A DNA stretch of 64,000 nucleotides, taken from the NCBI RefSeq assembly GCF_001708445.1, contig NZ_CP015637.1, forward strand, positions 3,163,001-3,227,000. The letters are read 5' to 3'. This document shows positions 16,986-24,657 of this stretch, in pieces. The position numbers and the translations under genes are program-made. Position 1 is the stretch's first letter, and the number at the start of each line of letters is the position of its first letter. The stretch comes from Pseudomonas fluorescens (GTDB taxonomy: Bacteria > Pseudomonadota > Gammaproteobacteria > Pseudomonadales > Pseudomonadaceae). The notes below the pieces were generated by a model, which saw only the letters and a program-made list of their open reading frames with translations, ran no database searches and was not told where the DNA came from.

Positions 16986-17483
16986 CTATTCATTGCGTGT
17001 CCACGTAACACTCAGGCCGTACTGAGTGTCGCCGTAGCGATATTGGGCCTTGCCTTTGAACGCAGCCTCCAGCGCATGCCCCAGGCGATTCGCGAGATGA
17101 ATCCCGGTGGTGGTCACCACCAGGTCGTCCTCACTATCCGTCAGGTGGATGATGCGCTCCAGCGCGTGCTCCGTTGCTTCCATTTTTTCGGTGTTTTTGA
17201 TCAGGTGGATGATTTCGTCATAGTGCTTTCGCAAGAAGCTGCCCGACAGCGTCACAGTGCCGGCGGGGGCATTCTCCGCAATGCGGCGGCAGGCAGGGCA
17301 GGTCACGGATTGCGCGTTGTGGACCCCGGTATTTTCAGCTCGGTTCCAATGCCAGTTACCGGCTTCATACACCGCGTCGCACTGCGGGCACATAGCCGCC
17401 CCTTCAACCCGCTGCAGGCAATAGGGATCATGGGCCTGGGTTTTGAACAGTTTGTTTTTCTGACTCTGCTGATATTTGTCCAT
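16986..17483 (-). CDS. BCAM0308-family zinc-ribbon-like protein
   Basis: The 165-residue protein has two Cys pairs (MCPQCDAVYEAG near residue 32 and TCPACRR near residue 63) that could hold zinc, followed by an all-alpha/beta region ending YRYGDTQYGLSVTW. It matches the BCAM0308 family, named for a gene of the Burkholderia cenocepacia low-oxygen-activated locus; function is unknown. The start at 17483 has AGGAG 7 bases upstream, while a longer frame to 17711 lacks such support. A perfect ANR box at 17572-17585 predicts transcription start near 17537. It is divergent from the GroEL paralogue. Confidence 0.8.
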   Translation of the reverse strand: MDKYQQSQKNKLFKTQAHDPYCLQRVEGAAMCPQCDAVYEAGNWHWNRAENTGVHNAQSVTCPACRRIAENAPAGTVTLSGSFLRKHYDEIIHLIKNTEKMEATEHALERIIHLTDSEDDLVVTTTGIHLANRLGHALEAAFKGKAQYRYGDTQYGLSVTWTRNE

Positions 17484-17571
17484 GGCGTTTCTCCTGGCGC
17501 ATCGAGGAAAAAGTAATGAAGGCCGCGTGGATTTCACGGGTTGATTTGGACGCTGTTTGCCATCGAGCGCG

Positions 17572-17585
17572 TTGATTTTTATCAA
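17572..17585 (-). promoter_or_regulatory. Perfect ANR/FNR box for the BCAM0308-family gene
   Basis: TTGATTTTTATCAA matches the consensus exactly and extends to a 16-base palindromic frame (GTTGAT...ATCAAC). Its centre is about 95 bases upstream of the minus-strand start at 17483. Confidence 0.8.
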
Positions 17586-17652
17586 CTCGGGGAGCGCCCG
17601 GCGACAGTCGGTGAGCGCTTCGCGACCCGTGTCGGCAAGGCGTGTGACTTTG

Positions 17653-17666
17653 TTGATAAAAGTCAA
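17653..17666 (+). promoter_or_regulatory. ANR/FNR box for the groEL paralogue
   Basis: TTGAT-AAAA-GTCAA has one mismatch to the consensus. Its centre at 17659.5 predicts transcription start near 17701, 27 bases before the GroEL ATG at 17728. Confidence 0.75.
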
Positions 17667-17727
17667 CCTGGTTGCCGGCGCTTCAGACAAGCATGCAGGC
17701 TCCGTCGACATGAGAGGAGACCCCCTG

Positions 17728-19347
17728 ATGGCTCACAGTAAAATCGTGTTTCGCGCGCCTGCTCGCGAAAAAATCCTCAGTGGTGCCACCCAACTGGCGG
17801 ACGCAGTGCGCGTAACGCTGGGGCCGAAGTCCAAGTCGGTGTTGATGCAGAATAAATGGGGAAACCCGACGGTCTGCAATGATGGGGTCACGATCGCCAA
17901 ACGCGTTGACCTGCAAGACCCCGAGGAGAACCTCGGCGCGCAGATGCTGCGCCAGGCCGCGGAGCGCACGGGTGAGGCGGTCGGCGACGGGACCAGCACG
18001 TCAACGGTGCTGGCCCATGCCATCCTGGCCGATGGTATCCGCAACGTGGTGGCCGGGGCCAGCGCGATCGACCTCAAGCGCGGCCTGGACCGTGGCCTGT
18101 TGCTGGTCGTGGAATCACTTGCCGCGCAGTCTCGCCCTGTCAGTACGCCCAAGGAGAAGGCCCAGGTCGCGACGCTGTCAGCCCATAACGATCCCGTCAT
18201 CGGGCAACTGGTGGCTGACGCCCTGGAAAAGGTCGGGGTCGAGGGCGTGGTCAGCGTCGAAGAGTCCAAGACCACCGAAACGGTGGTCGAGGTCATGGAA
18301 GGCATGCGCTTTGATCGGGGGTATGTCTCGCCGTATTTCGTCACCGACACCGAAAAGATGCAGGTCGAACTCGAAGATGCCTGCCTGCTGCTCTGTGACC
18401 ACAAGATCGGCGTACTCAAAGACTTGCTGCCGTTGTTGGAACAGGTCGCCAAAAGCGGTCAGCCCCTGGTATTGATCGCCGATGACATCGAAGGTGAAGC
18501 CCTGACCACCCTGGTCGTCAACCACATTCGCGGCGTGCTTAAAGCCGTGGCGATCAAGGCCCCTGGCTTTGGCGATCGACGCAAGGACATGCTGCAGGAC
18601 ATGGCCGTATTGACGGGCGCCACGGTGATCTCCAACGAACTGGGGATCAGCCTCGAGCAGGTCCAACTGCAACAGTTGGGCCGCGCGCATCGGGTTGTGG
18701 TCTCGAAGGACAGCACCGCGCTGATCGGCGGCGCCGGTACCCGCAAAGCCATCGACGCACGCCTGCAACAGATTCGCGGGCAAATGGCGGCGACCAGCAG
18801 CGAATATGACCGTGAAAAGCTGCAGGAGCGGCTGGCCAGGCTATCCGGCGGCGTCGCGGTGATCCGCGTCGGCGCGCCGTCCGAGGCTGAAATGAAAGCG
18901 CGCAAGGACGCCCTGGACGATGCTATTTCGGCGACCCGTGCAGCCATCACCGAAGGGATTGTCCCCGGCGGCGGCCTCGCGCTGCTCAAGGCCGTGCCGC
19001 TGATCGCCGCCGATGAAACCCAGGTGGAGGGCGATGCGCGCACCGGCCTGCAGATACTGCGCCGGGCGTTGGAAGCGCCGGCGCGGCGCATTGCGGAAAA
19101 CTCGGCGGTAGACGCCGGCGTGGTCGTTGCGCGCATGCTGGCGGAGCCCGGAAACATTGGTTTTGATGCCTCCGCCAATGCGTATGTCGACATGTATGAA
19201 GCCGGCATTATCGACCCGACCAAAGTCGTGCGTATTGCCTTGGAGAACGCGGTGTCAGTGGCCAGTATCCTGCTGTTGACCGAGGCCACCATCACCGATA
19301 TCCCAGAAAAAGAAGCGCCAGCCCAACCGTCGTTCCCGGACGCTTGA
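17728..19347 (+). CDS. Second 60-kDa chaperonin (GroEL paralogue)
   Basis: The 539-residue group I chaperonin has the ATP site [26 protein letters not shown], the catalytic Asp in [11 protein letters not shown], and [11 protein letters not shown], so ATP hydrolysis should be intact. No groES gene is next to it. The C-terminus ends [12 protein letters not shown] and lacks the flexible GGM repeat tail of housekeeping GroEL. The GroES-binding and substrate-binding residues of the apical domain cannot be fully checked by eye. ATG 17728 has GAGGAGA 8 bases upstream; an open frame extends further up. An ANR box at 17653-17666 suggests low-oxygen induction, so it may be a specialised chaperonin rather than the essential copy. 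Confidence 0.9.
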   Translation: MAHSKIVFRAPAREKILSGATQLADAVRVTLGPKSKSVLMQNKWGNPTVCNDGVTIAKRVDLQDPEENLGAQMLRQAAERTGEAVGDGTSTSTVLAHAILADGIRNVVAGASAIDLKRGLDRGLLLVVESLAAQSRPVSTPKEKAQVATLSAHNDPVIGQLVADALEKVGVEGVVSVEESKTTETVVEVMEGMRFDRGYVSPYFVTDTEKMQVELEDACLLLCDHKIGVLKDLLPLLEQVAKSGQPLVLIADDIEGEALTTLVVNHIRGVLKAVAIKAPGFGDRRKDMLQDMAVLTGATVISNELGISLEQVQLQQLGRAHRVVVSKDSTALIGGAGTRKAIDARLQQIRGQMAATSSEYDREKLQERLARLSGGVAVIRVGAPSEAEMKARKDALDDAISATRAAITEGIVPGGGLALLKAVPLIAADETQVEGDARTGLQILRRALEAPARRIAENSAVDAGVVVARMLAEPGNIGFDASANAYVDMYEAGIIDPTKVVRIALENAVSVASILLLTEATITDIPEKEAPAQPSFPDA

Positions 19348-19439
19348 ACGCCGGGGCGCGCCTGGTTTTTTATTCGAGTCACCCGAGCGTTCGTCCAGGC
19401 GGACACCGTGGTGAAACACCCTCATGGAGGCCCGCACAC

Positions 19440-19997
19440 ATGAACCTGACCAAAGCCATTGCCGGCCGGCGCTCGACACGTGACTACACGACAGAAGCCG
19501 TCGATGAAAAACTCATTCTTCGTTTGATCGACGCCGCCGTCCAGGCGCCCAGCTCGATGAACCAACAACCCTGGACGTTCACGGTGATCCGTGACCAGGC
19601 ACTGCTGGAGCGGATTTCCCAGGAAGCCAAGGCCTGGGTGCTTGCCACGACTCCGGTGGGAGAGCACTCCAGTCACTTCCAAACGTTGCTCAGTGATGAA
19701 GACTTTCAGCTTTTCTACCACGCACCGGTATTGATACTGATCTCCGGTAACGAGCCCAACCAGTGTATTGAAAACTGCGCCCTGGCTGCCGAGAACCTGA
19801 TGCTGGCGGCTTATGCCGAGGGGCTTGGAACCTGTTGGATCGGTTTCGCCCAGGGCTATCTGAATACGCCGCAGGGTAAGCACGCATTGGGGCTTCCCGC
19901 CGAATGGACGCCTGTGGCCCCAATCATCGTCGGTCATCCAAAGTCTGCGCCCGCGCCTATCGCGCACAAGGCGCCGTCCATTCACTGGATAGGCTGA
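19440..19997 (+). CDS. Nitroreductase-family flavoprotein
   Basis: The 185-residue protein begins TKAIAGRRSTRDYT, the classic FMN phosphate-binding start of the nitroreductase fold, followed by DAAVQAPSSMNQQPW and a C-terminal GLGTCWIGFAQG segment. It is an FMN-dependent NAD(P)H oxidoreductase, and the natural substrate is not deducible. ATG 19440 has GGAGG nine bases upstream. It lies 92 bases after the GroEL paralogue and is probably cotranscribed with it under the ANR box at 17653. Nitroreductases of this type are regular members of low-oxygen stress islands. Confidence 0.88.
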   Translation: MNLTKAIAGRRSTRDYTTEAVDEKLILRLIDAAVQAPSSMNQQPWTFTVIRDQALLERISQEAKAWVLATTPVGEHSSHFQTLLSDEDFQLFYHAPVLILISGNEPNQCIENCALAAENLMLAAYAEGLGTCWIGFAQGYLNTPQGKHALGLPAEWTPVAPIIVGHPKSAPAPIAHKAPSIHWIG

Positions 19998-20049
19998 TCA
20001 GAGGGCGGTAGCCACGGTCGATCCTGCGTCGGGTTTGTCTATGGGTTTT

Positions 20050-20063
20050 CTGATGTGGATCAG
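20050..20063 (+). promoter_or_regulatory. Candidate ANR/FNR box for the Spy/CpxP-like gene
   Basis: CTGAT-GTGG-ATCAG is a symmetrical variant with one mismatch in each half. The spacing supports it: its centre at 20056.5 predicts transcription start near 20098, TATGCT at 20085-20090 is a good -10, and the ATG is at 20123. Confidence 0.55.
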
Positions 20064-20122
20064 CTCCGTTGCCAGGGCGGCTCCTATGCTTGAAATGCCC
20101 CATAACGTCGAGATGAACTGAA

Positions 20123-20728
20123 ATGAACAGACCGCGCTTGATTGGCCAGTGTTTGTTGATCACGGCAAGCATTCTGCTGTTACCGTCCATGAGCGTCTTC
20201 GCCAACCCGGTGATGCCGGGCCCCGGTCCTGGTCCGATGTTTCATCACGCCGCCGGTTTCGATTGGGTCAAGCACACGCAGCGGACCCTGGACGACCTCA
20301 AGGGCAAGCTGATGCTCAAGCCGGAACAAATGCCCGCGTGGGAAACCTGGGCATCGGGCGTCATCACCGATGCCAATCAGCAAGCCGACAAGGGCAGGGC
20401 CGCCGACAGTGACCAAGCGCCGGCCAGGCAGGCTTCGAACAATCAAACGACGCCTGAACGGATGGCAAACGGCATCGAGCGCCTGCGCGTGCAAACCAAC
20501 TGGATGCAGGCGCAATTGGTGCGCCTGGATGCCGCCCAGGCTCGGACCCAGACCTTTTATGACGCCTTGGACGCGCAGCAAAAAACCATTTTCGACCTGT
20601 TCTGGCGCGTGATGCACCGCAGAATGGCCGGTCAGGCTGCGTGGCAGATGCCCATGCACATGCCCATGCAGATGTCATGGCCGACAACCAACGACATGCC
20701 CTGCCAGATAAGCCAGCCCCTAGAGTAA
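20123..20728 (+). CDS. Periplasmic Spy/CpxP-like protein
   Basis: The 201-residue protein has a signal peptide (MNRPRLIGQCLLITASILLLPSMSVFA, cleavage likely after VFA) and a helical body with two LTxxQ-like repeats (LMLKPEQMPAWETW; FYDALDAQQKTIFD), typical of Spy/CpxP periplasmic chaperones. The C-terminus is rich in Met and His (MPMHMPMQM), which may bind copper or similar metals. A two-codon minigene (ATG AAC TGA, 20113-20121) immediately precedes the start. It likely helps protein folding or metal sensing in the envelope during stress. The universal stress gene follows after 114 bases. Confidence 0.75.
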   Translation: MNRPRLIGQCLLITASILLLPSMSVFANPVMPGPGPGPMFHHAAGFDWVKHTQRTLDDLKGKLMLKPEQMPAWETWASGVITDANQQADKGRAADSDQAPARQASNNQTTPERMANGIERLRVQTNWMQAQLVRLDAAQARTQTFYDALDAQQKTIFDLFWRVMHRRMAGQAAWQMPMHMPMQMSWPTTNDMPCQISQPLE

Positions 20729-20842
20729 TGCGCGGCGCCATGGGGTGAACATCATGAACATTGCGCAGGGTTCCCGCGATACCGCCTGGCCCGATACGTG
20801 GAAGCGCCGGGGTGGTTTTTCCTTCCTGTCTGGAGATCGATC

Positions 20843-21727
20843 ATGAGCCAATACACCTGCTTGTTACTGATCATCAACCCCGCCCTGCGGGATGCCTCGG
20901 CGATTACCCATGCCGGTGCCCTGGCCAAGGCCAGTGGCGCGAGCCTGCACATTGCCGCGTTGGCAAAACCGCTGGAAATATTGGCGTTGCTGGAAGGCGA
21001 CGTGCGCGACCGAGCCCGCGAAAGCTACCTCGAGGATCACCACCACTGGCTGGAAGCCCAGGTCAAGAGTCTCCACGCGCTTGGCCTGAACGTGACCACG
21101 CAGGTGGCATGGGCCACTGACATCAAGCGAGACATCCTGGATTACGTCAGCGAGATGCAGCCCGACCTGTTGATCAAACAGGTGCAGCACGAGTCTGCGC
21201 TCAGGCGCGCGTTTTTCACCCCGCTGGACTGGCAGTTGCTGCGCGAGTGCCCGATTCCTGTGTACCTGGTCGGCGGCCGGGACCATGCCTTGCCGCGTAT
21301 CGTCGTGGCTGCGGTTGACGTGTCGGATATCCAGCAGGCGAACAGCGAGCTGAACGCGCGCATCATTGATCAGGCCATCAACCTGGCCCTGCAATGCAAT
21401 GCTGAGCTGCACATGCTGTATGCCTGCGATATGTCCGCGCTGTACATGGGCGACATGGGCGGTATGGCGCTTTCCAACCTCAGCAAGGAGCTGGCGAGCA
21501 ACGAGGAAAAAAGATTCCTCGAACTGGCCAAACGTTATGGCGTGCCGTCGGACCGTCATCACTTCGTGTCGGGCAACCCGGTTGCGGTGCTGAGTCAATT
21601 CGCCAAGGAACACCAGGTGGATGTGATCGTGATGGGCCGGGTCCAGTACCGCGGCATCGAGAAGCTGCTCGGCAGTACCACTGAACACATCCTCTACCAA
21701 GTGCCTTGCAGCGTACTGGCGGTCTAG
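20843..21727 (+). CDS. Tandem universal stress protein (UspE-type)
   Basis: The 294-residue protein has two UspA domains (about 1-145 and 150-294). The second carries the nucleotide-binding signature G-2x-G-9x-G-(S/T) in VMGRVQYRGIEKLLGST, while the first domain has a weaker version. Such two-domain Usp proteins support survival under energy starvation and anaerobiosis, and in Pseudomonas several are ANR-controlled. ATG 20843 has GGAG 7 bases upstream. A near relative is cut by the right window end (63584-64000). It is probably cotranscribed with the Spy/CpxP-like gene and the phosphoribosyltransferase. Confidence 0.9.
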   Translation: MSQYTCLLLIINPALRDASAITHAGALAKASGASLHIAALAKPLEILALLEGDVRDRARESYLEDHHHWLEAQVKSLHALGLNVTTQVAWATDIKRDILDYVSEMQPDLLIKQVQHESALRRAFFTPLDWQLLRECPIPVYLVGGRDHALPRIVVAAVDVSDIQQANSELNARIIDQAINLALQCNAELHMLYACDMSALYMGDMGGMALSNLSKELASNEEKRFLELAKRYGVPSDRHHFVSGNPVAVLSQFAKEHQVDVIVMGRVQYRGIEKLLGSTTEHILYQVPCSVLAV

Positions 21728-21784
21728 CGCGGCGAAGGCCCGGTGTAATCAACCAACAGGCGCTAGCGTCTGATGAGGTGCCCC

Positions 21785-22492
21785 ATGATTCATAGCCCTT
21801 CACTGCAAACCCTCTGGCCCGATCGGTCGGTGGCCGGTCAAGGCCTGGTGGAGCCGTTGCTCAAATACGCAGGTCAAGCCGATGTCATCATCCTCGCCTT
21901 ACCCCGTGGCGGAGTCCCCGTGGCATATGAGGTGGCTACCGCCCTGCAGGTGCGCCTGGACCTCCTCGTGGTACGCAAGCTCGGCATGCCGTCCCATCCG
22001 GAATTCGCCATGGGCGCCATTGCCAGTGGCGGTATCCATATACGCAACGAAGAGATGCTGCGCGATCATCCGATTGATCAAGACCGTTACGACGCCGTAG
22101 TCGCCCGCGAAACACGCGAGTTATCGCGCCGTGAGCAGGTTTACCGGGGCGCCCGAGCGCCGCTGCAACTGAAGGATCAGGTGGTCATCCTGATCGACGA
22201 CGGCCTGGCGACGGGGGCCTCGATGCTCGCCGCGGTCCAGGCGGTGCAGTTGCAGCACCCGGCGCGTATCGTCGTGGCGGTGCCGGTAGCGCCGCTGGAG
22301 ACGGTGGAGACCCTGCGCTGTATCGTCAATGAAGTGATCTGCCCGCTGACGCCTGAGCGGATGATGTCCATCGGTTACTGGTACGCGAATTTCCCGCAGC
22401 TCACCGATCAAGAGGTCATCAAGTTATTGCAGCTGGCCTGGCAACGCGAATCGACTGAAGCGCACTCGGGGGAGAACCGCCTCGAAACCTGA
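21785..22492 (+). CDS. Phosphoribosyltransferase-domain protein
   Basis: The 235-residue protein has a type I phosphoribosyltransferase fold: LALPRGGVPVAYEVA near residue 38, LDLLVVRKLGMPSHPEFAMGAIA, and the PRPP loop VVILIDDGLATGASMLAAV near residue 140. Members of this branch occur in stress islands next to alpha/beta hydrolases and Usp genes. They are not known purine-salvage enzymes and the acceptor is unknown. ATG 21785 is chosen because GAGG lies 7 bases upstream; an alternative ATG is at 21773. It follows the Usp gene by 57 bases on the same strand. Confidence 0.87.
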   Translation: MIHSPSLQTLWPDRSVAGQGLVEPLLKYAGQADVIILALPRGGVPVAYEVATALQVRLDLLVVRKLGMPSHPEFAMGAIASGGIHIRNEEMLRDHPIDQDRYDAVVARETRELSRREQVYRGARAPLQLKDQVVILIDDGLATGASMLAAVQAVQLQHPARIVVAVPVAPLETVETLRCIVNEVICPLTPERMMSIGYWYANFPQLTDQEVIKLLQLAWQRESTEAHSGENRLET

Positions 22493-22509
22493 ACCGCGAG
22501 GAGCGAACC

Positions 22510-23883
22510 CTATACACCGAACGGAAAGGTTTCGTCCTCCGGTTCCAGGTGTTCGCTTTTGGGCAGTGCCAGGGCCTTCACCGCTTGCGTTTGCTCGATC
22601 CAGATCATGGCGTCGAACTGTTCGGCCAGTACCGCTTCGAAGTAGTGGCTGTCACGTTCGGTGTCGGGGCGGTAAATCACCCCAATGGCACGTTCCAGAA
22701 GGGTATTGGACAACGCGGTGCGCAGCTCGCTGCGCTGCGGGTCGCGCCAGTCGGTCAGTGACGCCGGCACACCGGCCTTGAGGAACTGATGCTCCCAACT
22801 GTCGGGACGAGAGGGCCGCACCTCCTTGATGAGCATGTCGGCGTCCCAGTCATCGGCCGCCGCCACTTGGCCACGGTCGGTGCTCATGCCGATCAACACC
22901 GCATTGCGCCCATAGGCGCTGCGGCAGAGCTGGCCGATGTTGAACTGGCCCTTCCAGCCCATTTCCGTCGCCGCGGCATTGCCGATGTGGGAGTTGTGCG
23001 CCCAGACCACGGCTTTGGCGTGTGGCCCACGATGCTCAAGCAGGGCGCGAAGGGTGTCGAACATGTGGCGGTCACGCAGGTTCCAGGAAGCGGTCGAACC
23101 ACGATAAACGGCACGGTAATACTGCTCGGCTGCCCGCACCACCCGGGCATTTTGCGCGGCATTGAAAAACCCTTCGTCATCCTGGATAAGCCCGGCCAAT
23201 TGTTTGGCCAGCATCACGTTGAGTTGTTCGACCACCTGAGGTTCACAGGGCATCAGGCCGTTGCGTTCGACGAAGTGACCGTACAACGCGGGATCATCCT
23301 GCCAGGGCGTCAGGCAGCCATAGCGCCGTCGTGCTTCCACGGCCAATGGCGGATCAACCTTGTCCAGATAGTGCAGCACCTCATGAATCGAGTTGCGCAT
23401 GCTGTACACATCCAGGCCACGGAATTCGACGCGATCTTCGCTGGCGCGTTGATGATTGTAGCGATGCAGCCAATGGGCAAAGGCCTTGACCTCAGCGTTG
23501 CGCCACATCCAGGTCGGGAAGCGGCTGAAGATGTGGCGGGTCCACGCCGACGGGGCCAACCCTCGGACATACCGGTCGACATGGCCGGCATCGGGCCAGT
23601 CGGCCTCCACGGCGACGATGGTGAAGCCGTGCCGCTCGATCAACCGTTGAGTGATGGCGGCCCGGGTTCGATAGAAATCGCTGGTGCCATGGCTGGCCTC
23701 GCCAATCAGCACCAGCCGCGCCTCCCCATAGCGATCGAACAGTTCACCAAACGCCACCGCATCGAGTGCCGGCAGTGGCTCGGCAAATTGACGCAGAACC
23801 GGCACGATGGCCGCCCTGTCGGCCGCGCCATAGTGTTTATCCAGCAGGCGTTGGGCGGGTGTGTTCACGGCCGTCATCCTCAT
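22510..23883 (-). CDS. Erythromycin-esterase-family protein
   Basis: The protein of about 457 residues matches the EreA/EreB-like esterase fold. The catalytic segment VLIGEASHGTSDFYRTR lies near residue 47, followed by VAVEADWPDAGHVDRYVRG, WAHNSHIGNAAATEMGW and IGMSTDRGQV. These chromosomal homologues are common in stress islands and most do not confer macrolide resistance; the physiological substrate is unknown. The start is uncertain between 23883 and 23877 because neither has a clear ribosome site. An ANR box at 23925-23938 with TATAGG nearby predicts transcription start near 23890, which gives a very short leader. The frame is open to 23925. Confidence 0.82.
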   Translation of the reverse strand: MRMTAVNTPAQRLLDKHYGAADRAAIVPVLRQFAEPLPALDAVAFGELFDRYGEARLVLIGEASHGTSDFYRTRAAITQRLIERHGFTIVAVEADWPDAGHVDRYVRGLAPSAWTRHIFSRFPTWMWRNAEVKAFAHWLHRYNHQRASEDRVEFRGLDVYSMRNSIHEVLHYLDKVDPPLAVEARRRYGCLTPWQDDPALYGHFVERNGLMPCEPQVVEQLNVMLAKQLAGLIQDDEGFFNAAQNARVVRAAEQYYRAVYRGSTASWNLRDRHMFDTLRALLEHRGPHAKAVVWAHNSHIGNAAATEMGWKGQFNIGQLCRSAYGRNAVLIGMSTDRGQVAAADDWDADMLIKEVRPSRPDSWEHQFLKAGVPASLTDWRDPQRSELRTALSNTLLERAIGVIYRPDTERDSHYFEAVLAEQFDAMIWIEQTQAVKALALPKSEHLEPEDETFPFGV

Positions 23884-23924
23884 CCAGGGTTTGTCTATTC
23901 CTATACCCCGACCCAGGCGAATCA

Positions 23925-23938
23925 TTGAGTTTTGTCAA
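23925..23938. promoter_or_regulatory. ANR/FNR box between the erythromycin-esterase-family and cytochrome c genes
   Basis: TTGAG-TTTT-GTCAA keeps the symmetrical TTGA-N6-TCAA core. It sits between divergent genes. On the minus strand it predicts transcription start near 23890; on the plus strand near 23973, 46 bases before the cytochrome ATG. The better -10 is on the minus strand. Confidence 0.65.
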
Positions 23939-24018
23939 TAAAGCCTGCACGACCTTGAGCGAAGGTGTTTGAACCCGCTACGCGCCGACGACCGACGCTG
24001 ATCATGGAGGCATGTGCC

Positions 24019-24657
24019 ATGAGGTGCTCTATCAACCGATCACACCTGGCGCTTGCCGTCTGCGTGGTGGTGCTTGTGGGCTGTTCCGGCACCCGTGATC
24101 GGGCATCGCAAAAAACCGCGTCCATGCCCGCGCTTGCCTTGGTGAACGACGTGTGTTCCCTGTGCCACGGGCTGACGGGGGAGTCGGTGTCGCCGTCGTT
24201 TCCCAAGTTGGCCGGTCAGCAAAAAGACTACCTCAAGGCGCAGTTGACCGATTTCAAAGGCCATGTGCGCATGGATAAGGCCGCGACTCAGTACATGTGG
24301 GGCTTCACCCATTTGACCGACGCGCAGATCGCTGACCTGGCGGACTATTTTTCAAAGCAGCGGCCCATGCAGGCAGAAAGCGAAACGCCGGATGCCAGGG
24401 GCGAATGGATCTTTCGCCACGGCGTGCCGGCAGCCGGTATCGCCCAGTGCAGCGCCTGCCATGGCAGCGAGGGGCAGGGCCAAGGTCGGACACCGCGCGT
24501 GGCCGGCCAGCATGCCGCCTACCTGATCAGCCAGATCAAGGTGTTTCAACAGGCTGACCTGCGTGAGCGGGGGGACCTGGAGAGCCAGATTGCGCATACG
24601 CTGTCGGACGCCGATGCCGAGGCGGTCGCGCATTACATGGCGAGGCTGGGGCCATGA
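24019..24657 (+). CDS. Dihaem cytochrome c lipoprotein (c4/c553-like)
   Basis: The 212-residue protein has a lipoprotein signal (CVVVLVGCSG, lipobox Cys near residue 19) and two haem c sites: CSLCHG near residue 49 and CSACHG near residue 150. It resembles the dihaem cytochrome c4/c553 family and should carry electrons at the periplasmic side of a membrane. Met ligands are plausible in the surrounding segments. ATG 24019 has GGAGG 8 bases upstream. The stop overlaps the polymerase X start (ATGA), an odd partner for a cytochrome. An ANR box at 23925-23938 lies in the divergent promoter region. Confidence 0.88.
   Translation: MRCSINRSHLALAVCVVVLVGCSGTRDRASQKTASMPALALVNDVCSLCHGLTGESVSPSFPKLAGQQKDYLKAQLTDFKGHVRMDKAATQYMWGFTHLTDAQIADLADYFSKQRPMQAESETPDARGEWIFRHGVPAAGIAQCSACHGSEGQGQGRTPRVAGQHAAYLISQIKVFQQADLRERGDLESQIAHTLSDADAEAVAHYMARLGP

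Noticed and set aside
22510..23883. Macrolide-resistance gene
   Set aside because: Family membership is clear, but chromosomal stress-island homologues are not established resistance determinants, so no resistance claim is made.
22789..23928. 379-codon plus-strand frame over the erythromycin-esterase-family gene
   Set aside because: Antisense of conserved esterase motifs; translation without domain.
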